The position numbers were made by a program, and so were the translations under genes. Shown one piece after another: positions 24,144-38,600 of a DNA stretch of 64,000 nucleotides. A model generated the notes under the pieces. It saw only the letters and a program-made list of their open reading frames with translations. It was not told where the DNA came from and did not search any database. The stretch lies in NCBI GenBank assembly GCA_028554755.1, contig JAPTOF010000025.1:6311501-6375500 (forward strand), written 5' to 3'. This DNA is from Cordia subcordata. Lineage: Eukaryota; Streptophyta; Magnoliopsida; Boraginales; Cordiaceae. Positions within the stretch are counted from its first letter, which is position 1; the number at the start of each line of letters is the position of its first letter.

Positions 24144-26280
24144 GTTATAATATATTAAATTAAATGTTATTTTTACGTCAGTATTAGTATATACACGTTT
24201 TAATTTTATTGGATTCACCAGTATTATTTTTTCAGCAATTATTATCATTGAGTGTTGTGTGCATAAATTATTATTAATTATTTGTAATTAATTTCAAGAT
24301 CTGTGTCGAATTCGATGAACTCGTCAATGCTGTTACTTGTAATTAATGTACATGTTGCTGAAGACGTCAAAAAGAAGTAAGTTGATTCATAGCAATTTAT
24401 TTATTTTAAGTAATTTAAATTATCAAATCTTTTAGTAAGATAAGTAACAATAAATTGCGTAGTATTGCTTCGATATTTGTAAGATTTGCTTATACCAGAT
24501 AATTACTCATTATGTCTCGAGCTCTATCTAATTATGAGATTTCTTTTCTCTTTTTCTTGTAGTAAAAATAAAAATAAGTCAATAAACTATTAAGCTATAA
24601 AATTTTTAGTAATAGAATTTTGAATAAAATTGCTATTATTTAAAAGCCATTTAACTTTATATTTTAAGAGTTAAGCTTTAAACAATTTTGAGAGTCATTG
24701 AATTTTTAAAAATATGAAGTCGCACCTACAAAAGTACTTTTCAATACTTAAGAGTCAGGCCAAAGAGAGCAATTCCTGTGTCCCACATATAGGAAAACAC
24801 TTGATTAGTGTGCTGATAGCAACAAGGTATAAGGTTATATTTCATTGAAATACACAATGAAGTAAAATTCAGATATTTTTCATTCCCTCTCTGTTTTTTT
24901 GTTAAATATCATATAATTGGATCAAATAGAGCACTGGTAACATAGTACGGATTCAATCTCCGTATCATTATTACAATTTATTAGAATGTACTTCTTTTTG
25001 GATCAAATATTTATTAGAATGTCCTTAAATCCAATGCCTCAGGCCGTCGACAGTAATTGCTATTAAGGTGCTTTTCTCTAACATCATCTGAAAACCCAGA
25101 AAAGATTACAGGATTCACCATAATAAGACCAAGAAAGAAATCAAAGTAAACATGAAAACTGGAATCACCTTCAGCGTCTTCGTTCCCTTATCCTGGCTCC
25201 ATCTTCACATTGAACGCGTTCATTCGCTTTTACGAATGATATCAAACATCGTTGCTGCAAAAGGGTTGGTTATGAGAAATTTATAAATGAAGTTAGACAG
25301 AGTTTGCAAGAATGAAACAACTACACTATTCATCAACTTCGCATATTGATCATTTTTAACACATTCGACTAGCATCCGTCTGTTTATGTGGATTCACAGT
25401 CCTTTCCATTGATTTACACAACTGAAGCATAATGAAAGCAGATGCCAAATCTTCTCTGGACGAAGATAACAAGAATGAACTTGGAAAATAGTGGAGAGGG
25501 GAGGTGGGGAAAGAAAAGCAAAAACAAATGAAGGCCATCATTTTATTGCTGTTGATTTCACGAAATCCTTCTTAGAAAGTGGACTTCATTGACCAGAAGC
25601 TGAGAGTATAGCTTCTATAAAGAATGAAAAACAAACTAGCCATGTACGTGCAAGTAATATAAATTTTAACAGACCTAGAATATTGTATTTTACTGAAAAT
25701 AAGATAAAAACATTAATATTGCTAGTAATGCTTCTATGCTCTTTGTTGTTCAATTAACTGATCTCACATGAAATAGAAGAAACATTTATAACTCTTCAGA
25801 ACTATTGTCAGCTTCCATACTTATAACTAAAGGGATCACAAAGATTATCAAGCAAGCAAAACCAACACGAACAAGTAAAAGAACATACAAAAATTTTGCG
25901 TTAACACCATTTATTTGTGTTCTCTGTAGAAGATAGGGCAAGATCTAATTCATATTTTCTAGGACTAAACCACATCTTTGTCTGCAGTTAGACACTTTGG
26001 TGGTTACTCCCCAACAGGAAGAAAGTGTTTTTGATTCTACAAAGGCGAAGGTTAATCTAACCAAGATGGTAGAAAATCACAAGAATTTTCCCCTTTTTTT
26101 AGTTAATTAACCGCGGTCCTTCTACTTATGAAGTCTGTCTCTTTCAAACCAACTGTTCCAGTACTTCAGTTTGCTTTGGATTTATCTTGTTTGTTTTCAT
26201 TTCATTATTATCTCTATAGTAGCTTTCAAGGTCATACATTTAACCAGAGTCTAACCCGTATGATGCATGGAATGCATGTT
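24144..26280. other. spacer between Helitron-split repeat and aminotransferase gene
   Basis: AT-rich. No protein domain, RNA gene or bounded transposon was recognised. The minus-strand frame at 25356-25541 has no known motif. Confidence 0.4.
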
Positions 26281-26299
26281 TTTATTGTCTTTATTTATT
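26281..26299 (-). terminator. candidate polyadenylation signals
   Basis: Read on the minus strand, AATAAA occurs at 26281-26286, 26290-26295 and 26294-26299, about 370 nt beyond the aminotransferase stop codon. That is a reasonable 3' UTR length; no transcript evidence is available here. Confidence 0.35.
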
Positions 26300-26664
26300 A
26301 TTAATAGTCAACTCTTACATTTTATGTGAGAATGAAAAGATAACCAGCTTTTTCAATCAAACTCTCCCTTTTGCTTGTGCCTCTACTCAAAAACAACAGA
26401 TTTTTCTCTTTGTTTATCTTTCCAACCTAAAGTTGCATGTGATTGCCAGATGAGTGATTATTTTAGTGTGACACTTCTATGTATTCATGCAACTTTGAGG
26501 TGAATAGAAATTGAAAACAATGTTAAGTAAACAAATAAATAGAACTACTTTTGACCACTTTAAATCGCCCATGATTTCATGCTTAATCAGCTACTCAGGC
26601 AAATATGATTCAAGTCAAGATAGCCAAACACAACAACGTAGAGGAAGAAGGCCAAGAAAGAAGG

Positions 26665-29600
26665 CTACCTTTCAATCTCCTTCTTTGAGGGCTCCAAGTA
26701 GGTGGGTATGGGCACCCCTGAATCTTCCATCAGGTTTTTGTATGCATTCTGGAATCTTTGAGTCGCAGGCCCCACACGACCATCACCTACTGTTCGTCCA
26801 TCAATGCTGATGACCTGGCAAAGTAGAGGTCATCAGATTGCATGATCTATCAGTAAGGCCTGACATCACAATTATGGCTAATGGTACAAAGAATTGCATA
26901 TACCAGAACAAAAGCATATGCGATTCATAGATGCAATCCAGAGAAAGCACAAGTCACTATCATACAAAATCAGAATATAAGACAACTATTCAGCCAGGCC
27001 ATTTGTGTCCAACAAAACTTTTAATGCCAATTAATTATATCTCACTGCATACTATTGTTTTTAAGTGAAGCTTCTTCCACAACAGTGTCAAAATTGAAAA
27101 CAGTGACCTTCTTGTATCCCTTACATCAAGGGTAATCTTGGCCTAAGCCCCCAATATTTTCAAATTTAAATAAGTGCGCAACTAGCTTATAAGGTAATAC
27201 AGCTATTTTGTGCTGCGGATATTAAGTGATATTCCTTTATTACATCTGGCTAGTTAAATAGTTGCAACTATTCATACCGGTCTATCAGAAATATAATTTT
27301 TCTTGGACACAGCATGAAGGATCACCTGCCATCTGATCCTCCATCTCACTTATCTGAGTATAATTTGAGAAGGTCTCATGTTCAGAGAGAACGTATGGAA
27401 GCATCTGCAACTACATGTTAAGTTATGGAGGCTGCTCTTAGGAAAAGGGGTAAGAAAGACTAAAGAGGTGGGTTGGAGATATTCACATGACGTCTTGCGT
27501 GCAAGGAGCTAACCAAAGAGATTATCTAATATTAAGAATGAGAGTAGAAAATTTTTCATAACCAATTTCAGTTAGAGGAATAAGGTTTTCAGTTTAGTTT
27601 TTCGATCTGGAATATATCATGTCATTAAGGTATATGTATTACGAGTCTATCTGACATGACGTAGGCAAAGCTAGCATCAGGCAGCGACAAAACCTTACTA
27701 ACTAGTACAGCCGCCATACATCTATCGACCTACTCAAGAAACACATGATGTGTAGGACTACAATTTTCACTCAGAGCTCAAAATACAAATGAATTTAATA
27801 TTTTACAAAACGATTAGACTGCGAAGGATAAGATCCGAAGATATTTGCTATGTTTCAGTTGCCACAGTCAGGATGTTAAGAAGACTTGGCTATATGAGGT
27901 GTACTTAGATTTAGTAATGGAGGAGATGAATGATGATTGTAATAAAATATACCTGGCTTCCAAGTATCACAAGCTTTCTTGACTATCTGCAGATGTAATA
28001 TCCGAGATTTGATTTATCACTAATAACAAATCCTCTCAATTCTTCTTCTTCTTTCCTCTCTCTCTCAATAGTGAGAAAAAACATTTCATCATGTTTTAAA
28101 TTCAAGGACTAGTTCACAGAAAAGGACAATAACAGCTTACAGCATGTTAGTTGGTTATTGGTTTGTCAACATAGTATTTTGCCTTCGTACAAACATAATA
28201 ATGAAGCAATGATGGGCATGAGGTACCAAAAGAACTTCAGAATATAAAGCCTATGCCATCACATAGTTTATTTTGCTCCATGTACATTATTGTTGTTAGG
28301 ACACCAGTCATTTACAGTAGACGTGACACTGATTCATACATGGCCTGCTTTATGTTTTGGTGTTACGCCGTTTCATGCCTTTTTTCCTTGATTATTAGAC
28401 CATGATGCAGTCTTTAGGATCACCTGGTAGGGTTATGTGAATGAGGAATAACCAGGCCATCCTTAAATTTAGTTCGTAAACAAATAATGGAATTGATATT
28501 AAGATGTCAATTCTATTGAGTATAGGTCACAACATGTCGCATGATTTGGTTAACCTTATGACTAATGGGTGTTAGCAGACTAGTAAACTTACTGCGAGTC
28601 CAGAGACATACTCACTGATCATGACTTTATCACAAGCATCATATGATATGTACTCTATTGAAGGAGGACAACTTATAGTGTACATGGATGTGGTATTCCC
28701 TCCGACTTGAGACCACCACAAAAACTTGTCAATTACTCCTCTTGCATTGGGATAATGATGGAAGGTTGCTATAATGATGGAAGGTTGTTAGGTATGGGCA
28801 AGTGCGAGGAAGTCAAAGCATAGGTCAAAATAGGATTGACCGCTCCAAATATATGGAGAATGATATTCTTCTTTCCTCCAATTTTCTAAGTCTTTGGCCA
28901 AAGCACTCCTCGTGATGAGTTACGAGGTTTTGTCATGATGCCTCACTACAGAACCGGAACTCGAAATGGAATGCAAGAGTTTGACAATGACAATTGACCA
29001 TGCCCTTGAGGTCATCTGGAACATCGAGCGTTATCGCAAATCCACCATTGTGCCCACGTTTGTTGAGTATTGTCTAGCAACTGCTTATCTGAACATCGGT
29101 AACTGTTGCTAGACGAAAGTTTTCCTTAGTATGAGTATAGTCCTCGTATTACCGACTTAAGTTTGAACCTACGGTGTCATACATATGACTGGAAATTTAT
29201 TCGAGAATTGACCTTATTATGATTGTCATAGCCATGTTTAATTATGAATCAAATGTTATATTATTTAATTATGCATCAAATAATATTATAAAGAATTAAA
29301 TTTGTTGATATTTAATTTATAATAATTATTATAACATTTAATTACTTGTTACGAGTTATAAAATTAATTTTGACTATGCCTACCTAGCACTGGATATGTG
29401 AATCAAATTAATTCATGAACTATTGTAATAAGTTAAATATTGATTTAATTTAGAAGTCCACGATCCAAAGTTCAAAAGGTTGAACTTAGTGGGTATTAAG
29501 GACTAGGCTTTATGGAAAGCCTATGAGTTCACAAAATAGGTGTTCATTCTCGGGAATGTGATTCCTAGGAATGTACTAAAAACTGTTTGGTACTACGAAA

Positions 29601-32600
29601 ACATTTGTGGTATTTTTCTCAAATACCTACAAATATTATGTTATTATATTTGGTTTAAACTCAATATTTATGAGAATCTCACATAATTTCCCAAAATTGC
29701 CCATAAACAATAATAATATCACATGATTTCTCAGGTTGCCTTAGCTGGTTCACGGCTCACTTGGAATGCCTATTGAGAGAATGACAGGCTAGACCTAGCT
29801 TGGCATGCAAAATATTCAAGGCAGGCCAAATTAAAAAAGATATGGGTCTATCTTGTACATATGCATGTCAGCTTGCATCGAGCTCGACAGACTGCATAAG
29901 CAAAAGTTCGGGCCTATATACGAGATGGGTTAGTAGGTTGGAATATCCTGTACTAACCTGCCTTGGCATGATTCAGCCTAGGCCAAGTCCTTACACGGGT
30001 CGAGTTGGTGGGTCGACATCGCCCATGCCGCCTAATATAAAGAGTGGGCCAGCCTGAGCCCATTAGCTCGGTAGACATGATCCATGATTTGGGTCAGAAT
30101 GGAGCTATATATTGAACTAGGCCGGAATGTCAAGATCTCCTACGTTGACACATAAAAGATGGAACAGTTCAAATCAGTTAGGGCAGCCTGTTTGAGCCAT
30201 GATTCGACCCATGTCATGCTTGTATATAGGTCAAGTTGGTTGCATCTCCTACCCCAACCCATATAATAGATCCGTTGGCTTAGCGCACATGGACCATGAT
30301 TTGGATTATAGTGGGACCATATATGGGCTGTGCTTGGCCATTCGGTTAGAATCCCCCGCCTAACCCATGTAAAATGTGAACTGGCCCAAATCAGCTGCTC
30401 TAATCCAGACAAGCTAGGATCAGGACATGTTGAGCCTCGTATACGAGTTGGGCCAGTTGGTTGGGCAAGCATCTCCCATTCTTGCCTGTATTTGTGTGAT
30501 GGCCATGAGTTTGCCTCTACGTGTGTTGATAGTACATGTGCATGTGAAGAGAATAGGAGGAAAAGAAAACGAAAAAGAAATTATTTTTCTTCTAGTTAGA
30601 TTAGATGGTATTTTTGTCTTCAATTATATTTATAACATTGAGAGGATGACCAAAATGCCTTCAATTTTATAAATTTTATAGCAAAATGACCAGCTTCTGA
30701 AACAAACGAGTTAATGACCACCTACGGCAACTTAGTATTAACAGAGTTCACATTGATAACATGACGTGGCAAAGAGTACGCATGGCGACTTTTGCCATAT
30801 AAGCAGCTGATTATATTACTTAATATCTTGGAAACACAGTTAAACTTAGTGTCTGTATGCCTTTTTCTTTTTTTCTTTAAATTTTTTGTTTCAATTATTT
30901 CACTCTTTACAATATTTTTTTGTTTCAATTTTTTGCCATTTCTACTATTTTTCCCTTTTAATTTTGTTTTATTTAGCAACTTGGTATTACCTCATATTTT
31001 AACAAATAGGATTTTTCTATTATTATTCTACACTGGTGGTTTTATTTAGCTTTAAAATTATATTTAATCTAAAAAAAATTATTCCTTCCTTTCTTTTTTT
31101 CCCCGTTTTTGTTTCAATTGCTTTACTCTTTGCAATTTTTTTGTTTCAATTTTTTTGGCCATGTTCACTACTTTTTGTCCTTTAAATTTTGTTTTCTTTG
31201 TAAATTTGGTTTTATCTCATATTTTCTATATCAACTTTTTTCCCTTTTCAATACTTTTTTGTTTCAATTTTCTGTCCTTTAGCAAACATTCATTTCAAAT
31301 TTTTATTATTCTTTCGTTTTTTTTTTAAATTCCTTTTGCCTTTTTAGAAAAGACAAGAAAATTGAAATAAAAGAAAGTATTAGAAAGGGAGAAAATTAAA
31401 ATAAAATAAAGTATCAAAAGAGAAAAAATGAAATCGAAAAAAAATAATGCCCAACTTTGTATGTTGAAGACACTAAATCTATGTTGCAATAATCTGCCAC
31501 ATCAATCAACGCCAATCAACATTTTTAAGCTCAACAATGTCTTGAAGGCACTACATTGAGTAGTTGATTACTTTCCTAACTAGTTTTCAAGCATTGCTAT
31601 TTTGGTATATAAATTTTAATAATTGCTAACTCATTAACTCTAAAACATTCCACTACTTGAGAAAGTCCAAAAATATCTTTTATTCTGCGAACCAATCATG
31701 AGAATCTAAACATTCTTAACTTCACTTTCCCGGAAATCTTAGAAGATTGAGAACCAAACGCCCTTATGTGTTCCTATTTTTAGCCAAAGAAAAAGAATCA
31801 TAGTATATTCAGGACAGAAGAGTTCTCTAAATCCCTAGCCACATATTAGTTCCGCAATATTTTCTCCCTAGTGCCCAAAAAAAAAAAGAGAATAGCATCC
31901 TCTAGTAATTCTCCGCTTGCATACAAAGAGGAGGAGCAAAACAAATTTGCAAGGCAAACACGAATTCCAAAACTTGTTTACATGCTAATCGAGGTAATTC
32001 TATTTCCTTGTCATGCAAAAATTTTAGTTCTCAAACTTGAGAAAATGAATTCCCAAGAAAGTCTATCAATTCCATCAATTGCTGTGAAAAGAAGGAAAGA
32101 AGCAACACAATGACATACCGGACTGAGTTCTCCCATGGTTCCAGTTGTCCAAATCTGCGGGCAAATACTTCAGATTAATAGTGTTTGGAATAAGCTTATC
32201 ACAAGATGTTTTTCCTATTGATGTGAAAGAAATAACTCTTTTTATCTTATAAGATATAAGATGTCTTATCCCAAGCATCCAGAAATTCAAAAGAAAATAC
32301 TTTTTATCTCATAAGGTACAAACAATCCATCCTTGTCTTACTTTTTACAACTATAAATAAGACATCTTATCCCAAGTATCTTATGAAAACTCAATCCAAA
32401 CTATAATTTTCTATATTTATTTAAAAAAAAATCTTAAAATAAGCTTATTTTAAACAAAGCATAAGTCTCATACTTGACTGCCTAAAGTAAATAGATTCTT
32501 AAAGCGATTTCAGTAAAGCAAAAGTACAAACACCAAAATTATATGCCAAAATCATGTTTTATCACAATCATCTTCCCTAAAGTAAACCAGTTTTCACTAA

Positions 32601-35600
32601 TCATATACTAGAGTTGCATTTATTTATCCTTTAGATATGCAAAATTAGAAGCAAACTGAGTCAACAGAAGAGAACACCGTGCCATGAAACAATATCAGAG
32701 CCTACAAACACCAACTATGCGTTCTTAGTCAGATGTATCTAAACAGTGCAAGAAAAGATAAAACTTCAGGAAATGCATTACGGGCCTGTCAGCCCATTCG
32801 ACGAAGATTTATGACACTGCATGTTATGAGTATATTACTTTTGGGCCTTTAAACTATGGTCAACATCACCATTTATTTCAATTAAGAAATTTCATAGTCT
32901 ACTTAATTCACATGGATGGCCAAAACACTTTCCCCGAGCCAGAACCAAAAGATCAAAACTAAATATAATGACACAAATATATTTTGCAAGAAATTCATCA
33001 ATGCTTCTGAAGAATAAGAACATGGACCTCATCTGCAGTATGAAGTTCAGATAAGCTGACTCGCCTCTCCTCTAAAATCAATTGTTCCTTCACAACAAGT
33101 TCCATAACCTGTGAGAGAATGACTAAAGGTTAATTACAGGAGATGCCAACAAGCTCACAAGACAGCTTGCAGATAAATTGGACACAGGGAGAGGGATTTA
33201 TTTGAGTACTAAAGATCATGATGAAAGAGATTCTAACAGTGCCAATGTTAGAAAAAGACAAGACATCAGGATTTAGGAAAGAAAGGCTGCATACTTTTCG
33301 TAGTACTAGCCCGTTCTATTCATAATATTATGGAAGGAAACAATATTATCTCTCTTTCGACGTGAGAGAGACACTTGTTACAATAGTAATATAATACTCT
33401 AACTAACATGTCATTCTAACACTCCCTCTCAAGCTAGAGCATATATATCATAGGTGCCCAACTTGTTACAAATGTATTTAACCCAAGAACCACTAAGAGA
33501 CTTCATAAAGAAATCAACTAACTCATCACTTGAGTTTACAACAGAAATAACAATCTCCTTAGACAGCAGCTTCTCCCTCACAAAGTGGCAATCTATCCCA
33601 ATGTGCTTGGTTCTTTAGTGAAACACTAGATTTGTAGCAATGTGAAAAACAGCTTGATTATCACAAATAAGTTTTGTCGGACCAGAACAAGTGATACCAA
33701 TCTCTTTGAGCAGATTCTTTACCCATATTAACTCACAAGTAGCCACTTCCATAGCTCGATATTCAACACTTGAACGAGCAACAACATCCTGTTTCATACT
33801 TTTCTTATCCTCTAACAAATACACAATAACCAGAGGTGGACCTTCTATCAGTAAGACTATCTGCCTAATCTACGTCTGAGTATTTAACGACCTTCATGTG
33901 CTCGCGATCACTATAAAGTAGGCCTTTTCCAAGAGACCCTTTAATATACCTTAAAATTCGAATGACAGCTTCCTAATGTCTTTCCCGTGGAAAGTTGAAA
34001 AACTGACTAACCACACTGACTTCAAAAGAGATATCCTGCCAAGTAACAGTACGGTAATTGAGTTTTCCAACTAACCTTCTATATCTTTCAGGATACGATA
34101 TCAACTCCCCTTCATCTGGCAGTAGCTTCATATTTGGGTCCATGGGTGAGGTCAAGCTTGTCCAAACGTGCAGTAGTAGGCTGCGAATCAAGAGTAGGTG
34201 CAGGAAGAGGGACAAGTGGAACAAGAGAGGCATTAAAGGGAGGATTGGAAATGGTAATGACTTGACCAGAGTATCGGAAGTAGTGCAGGAAGGGAAAAAG
34301 GAAGTATCTTCAAAAAATGTAACATTAGTAGACACAAACCAACGATTTAATTAAGGAGAGTAGCACCAATAACCCTTTTGATTTCGAGCACACCCAAGGA
34401 ACACACTTGTCCAAGAAGCCAAATGTTGATGACCACAAACCAGGATAAATAATTTTTACTATTAAATTTGATAGTGGTGACAGTAGGAGTACCAGAAAAT
34501 GAGGGAACAACAACCGTCAAACCTGACTTACTACCTGTAGATTGTAAAGACTCAATTGTAGTCTCGGAGGCCATGAAAATGAAAAGAAAATTGTGCAGTA
34601 AGCTACACCAAAGAGTATTCCCACAAGCCAAATCCAACTCACTGAACAATTAATCAACGACAAGCAGATCAACTAAACATGCCTATTTCCTTTTCTCTTC
34701 TTTTTTTTTTTTTTTTGTGTTCTGATTTCTGTTCTCTCTCTTTTTTTTTTTTGGCTTATTTTTAAAGCACCTAAAATGTCATTTTCTCACAAAAATACAT
34801 GAAGGAGAAGGAATTTCACAAAATCAAGTGGAGAAACGAACTGGGTAGGTTCTAGCAAATGACATGCCCGGAGGTGATGACCAGCGACTAATCCAGTGGT
34901 GGCCCGTGGCAGCACGTGTAGTGGTGGGTGGCGGCAGCGACAAGTGGGCTTTGATCAAAAAATTTTGTAGAACACGATGGTGTAGGCAGTCTGACGAGAG
35001 AAGGCCTTGATTTGCGTAGATCTGGCCTTGAAGAGTCAGCTGGAGGGGTTTTTTTTTTTTTGTGGCTATCAACGGTGGAAGGTGGTGGTGACAGCGGCAA
35101 TCTATTTGGAAACTAGGGTCAAGGTTTTTGTATATATGTGTGTGTGTATTGTGAAAATTGAAAAGAAAATAGAAAAGATAAAATATGGAAGAAAATATGG
35201 AAAGGTTGAAGATGGTTGGAGCCACCACCAACGGTGGCTCTAGAAGCGAAATACTCATAAAAACTACATTGTGAATTGTTGATATTTCATGAATACAATA
35301 AAAGAACCTATTTATAGGCATGATAACTTGGTGAGTAAGACTAGAAGCTAGACTAATAAGGCAACTAGAATTTTAAGGAAACTAGAATAATAAAGAAACC
35401 AATTTGACTAATTACCTAATCTAGAATATTGCCTAATTTAATACCATAACATAAGAAAATACATTAATAAACAAAATACTTTTCAATAGCCCCCTTCTAA
35501 GCCAAGTGGTCTAATAGAGACCAACTTGAGGTTGATAATCAAATTGCAAAGTAGTGTCCGCAACGTTGAATAATCTGATCATGTAATGAGTTCATCTGTG

Positions 35601-38600
35601 TCAAAACTCGAACTAAAAGAACGAAAAAATTAGAACACCTAGAATGCAACTTGAACTTGAAGGTGCATCTGCAGCGAGCTACCAGGAACAAGAACCATGA
35701 ATGCCAAGAACCTTGAACAAGTGCTCAAACGAGCCAAAAAACCAAGAACAAGTGCTCAAATGAGCCAAAACAAAGAACAGGTGCTCAAATGAGCCAGAAA
35801 CCAAGAATAATGTTCAAACGAGCGCAAAACCAAGAATAAGTGCTCAAACGAGCGAAAAACTAAGAACAACCAGGAAAAGTGCTCATACGAGCCAAGAACC
35901 AAGAATAGGCAGAAATACCAAGAACGGGATTGAGTTCATACAAGCTAAAGCCAAAACCAGGAAACCAAGAACCGAGACTGGAATGGTCTAAATAAGACTA
36001 CAGCGAAATAGTGATAGATACAATGAGTTAGCAATGGTATCAGAGCCACCTAGACGAGGAATGGGAAAGATAGGTAGATGTAGAAGGGTCAACACATGCG
36101 CAAAAGAAGCAGTGAAAGGTTGAGCAACTTGCTGCGATACTTGGAGCAGAAAATAGTGCTTGTACTCTGCTTCGGACAAGGTAGAGGTAGGAGAATGGGA
36201 GTAATTCCGACCAGTGAGTTTGGTCATAGTAATAGTGGGGGTGCTATTGAATGTGGGCACGACAACAAAGGTAACTATCTCAGTAACGGTAGTAAAAGCG
36301 CTAGTAGTGTCTTTAGAGGGATCCATACTAGCCATCAACACTCAATCAATGCAAAGGGGTAAGGCAAGAAGACCGATTAATCAAGCATGGAAAGAAGGGA
36401 ACAACCACACTAACAACTTGTCATGACAACTTCCTTATTGAGGTGTTACTCCTCTATCCCTTCCCTCTTTCTTTTTTTTTTTTTTTTTTGGGGAGGGGAG
36501 GGGGAGGGGGGTGTAAGCGAGGCAAACAACAAAAAACATGGGCAAATTAAACAAAAAATTCAAGAAAAACCCCGCGTGAACAATAACTTTTTTAGTAAGA
36601 AACTCTAATGTCTTATCCTAACTCTAGATACCATGTGAAAATTAAAAAGAAAATAGAAAAGATAAAATATGGGGGAAAATATGAAATGGTTGAAGATTGT
36701 TAGAACCACCACCAACGGTTACTCCAGAAGTGAAATACTCAAAAAGACTACATTGTGAATTGTTGAAATTTCATGAATACAATAGAAGAGCCTATTTATA
36801 GGCATGATAACTAGGTGAGTAAGACTAGGAGTTAGACTAATAAAGTAACTAGAATTCTAAGGAAACTAGAATAATAAGAAAATCAATTTGACTAATTACC
36901 TAATCTAGACTATTGCCTAATTTAATACCATAACATAATGAAATACATTAATAATCAAAACATTCTTCAACGTGTATATATATATATATATATATTTTTG
37001 GTTAAGGATGAATTTAGGATTCAATGTTTAGTTGGTGAGTGGTAGGAATCCTAATGTCTAAATCTAGCTCTAGATACTACGTTAAAAAAAAAAAAAAGAC
37101 AAGATATTAGGATTTAGGAAAGAAAGGCTTCATACTTTTTGTAGTACTAGCCTGCTTTATTTATAATATTATGTCTGTGGGAGAGACACTTATTACAATA
37201 ACAATATAATACTCTAACTAATATGCTATTCCAACAGCCAATTCACTTACTCATGTGGTCCGAAAGACCTATCTCTTTTTCACTATATCAGTCTATTAAT
37301 GATGTATTAGACATGACATGAACTCCTAACATCTAAGTTGATTGGATTCAAATTAAATACCCATCTATTTTGGTAATCCAGTTTTAGAGTCACTGTTATG
37401 TATAAGGCTCTGCGAACTAATCGTTGAAATACCACAACTCATGTGAAGCGAACCAATTGAAAGGCTGCTATACTAGCCTTTACCATCTTTGAAACGAGAC
37501 TGTCACAGCATTATGAGTACTGGTGTGCCAAGGTCACTTGGTCAATTTTTTGGCCATCAAATTTTGTATAAACAAAACTTATTATGTATGTTACAACATG
37601 TACTTGTCCCACATGGGAAAATCTCAACATTCAAGACCACCATATAAGGTCCTGAGTCACGCCTCATATTGACTAATTGGCTTTTGTGATAGAACCTCGA
37701 TGATTCTTAACACAATATCAGAGCTGGTTTTTGGTTCAGTCTTTGTGTTGCGCATATCCAACCACGTGTGACTCATTTGTACACATTCGTTCACGTGATG
37801 GCCACTGCACATCAGGTCACACATACAAGCTCTATTCTACATATTGCGGCCTAGATCAGTCCACCAATCTCTTTAATCTTCTTCTCATTGAAAAGTTTTG
37901 CGACAAATTATAGGCCAGGATCACACTTTGTGGTGCGTAAACTAAAATATTCCTAAACACATACAGAAAGACTTGGAAAGAGAAAGTTTAACTTCTTATG
38001 AACTAGGACAAACTAAGAAACAATATAACCTGTTATAGCTTGAAAAGGTCGCACAAAGGTGGATTTACTTCAATGGAAAGATCACGAAAAAGTAACTCTG
38101 CTACAAGTAGCTACAAATGAGACTAAGAGCTGATTGAAGCTTTGAGTTTCTGAATTTCTAGGGATATAGAAAACAATGACTTAGATCATAGAAAGGATGT
38201 TCTCAATCATGTTTCAATGATTCTAATAGAAGCTCAAGAGGTTGCCGGAATGATTCCGAAGATAATGATCTGAAAACGTAGAAAATGACGTTCATTTTCC
38301 TAGAGTGCACCTTAATGGAACCTTTGAATAAGCTTTTACTCTTCAGATAAACCTTTTATGTATAGGCTATCATAAAGTTGCAACATTTCAAAAGCACCCA
38401 TAACAGTATATCCTAAAACTTACTGTTGCTCGAGTAATGCCAGGAAGACAGTAATCAGCATGAGGTGTTATAACACGTCCTTTCTTCACTAAGAACTGCC
38501 AGTACGGGAAGTAAAAGTGGTTAGTATAGAGCCTTACCAAGGTATTTTTAGTGCAATAATAGGAATAACCCATTCAAACAACTTGGTAATCTTGATTTTG

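Larger units (their letters stand above)
35152..36969 (-). mobile_element. nested copia deletion derivative (1.8 kb)
   Basis: LTRs at 35152-35485 (TGAAAATTG...CTTTTCA) and 36636-36969, near-identical in order. The primer site TGGTATCTAGAG (minus strand) sits 2 nt inside the right LTR, and a purine tract AGAAGGGGG adjoins the left LTR, so it also points leftward. Only about 1.15 kb lies between the LTRs. It is inserted in the TG/TA-rich part of the 33-37 kb element. A clear target duplication is not visible. Confidence 0.85.
33246..37236 (-). mobile_element. copia deletion derivative with LTRs and 5-bp target duplication (host of nested element)
   Basis: LTRs at 33246-33421 (TGTTAGAA...TTCTAACA) and 37080-37236. 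The target duplication is GCCAA at 33241-33245 and 37237-37241. Beside the right LTR is a variant initiator-Met primer site (AGTATCTAGAGC on the minus strand), and beside the left LTR a purine tract GAGAGGGAG. So it points leftward. Minus-strand remnants: gag N-terminus (34650-34460) fused directly to the integrase C-terminal region, an RT piece lacking the YVDD segment (about 34335-33973), and RNase H (33824-33615). A second element is nested at 35152-36969. Confidence 0.9.

Noticed and set aside
25140..25300. Possible extra minus-strand exon (acceptor-like TTTTGCAG before CAACGATG)
   Set aside because: An early stop follows and no protein similarity is evident. It lies beyond the aminotransferase stop and polyadenylation candidates.
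26511..26810. Plus-strand 99-aa frame
   Set aside because: Antisense shadow of the last aminotransferase exon, whose minus-strand reading matches a known family.
34824..35321. 165-aa minus-strand frame rich in Pro, Ser and His
   Set aside because: It crosses the LTR edge of the nested copia element and low-complexity sequence; no domain is seen.
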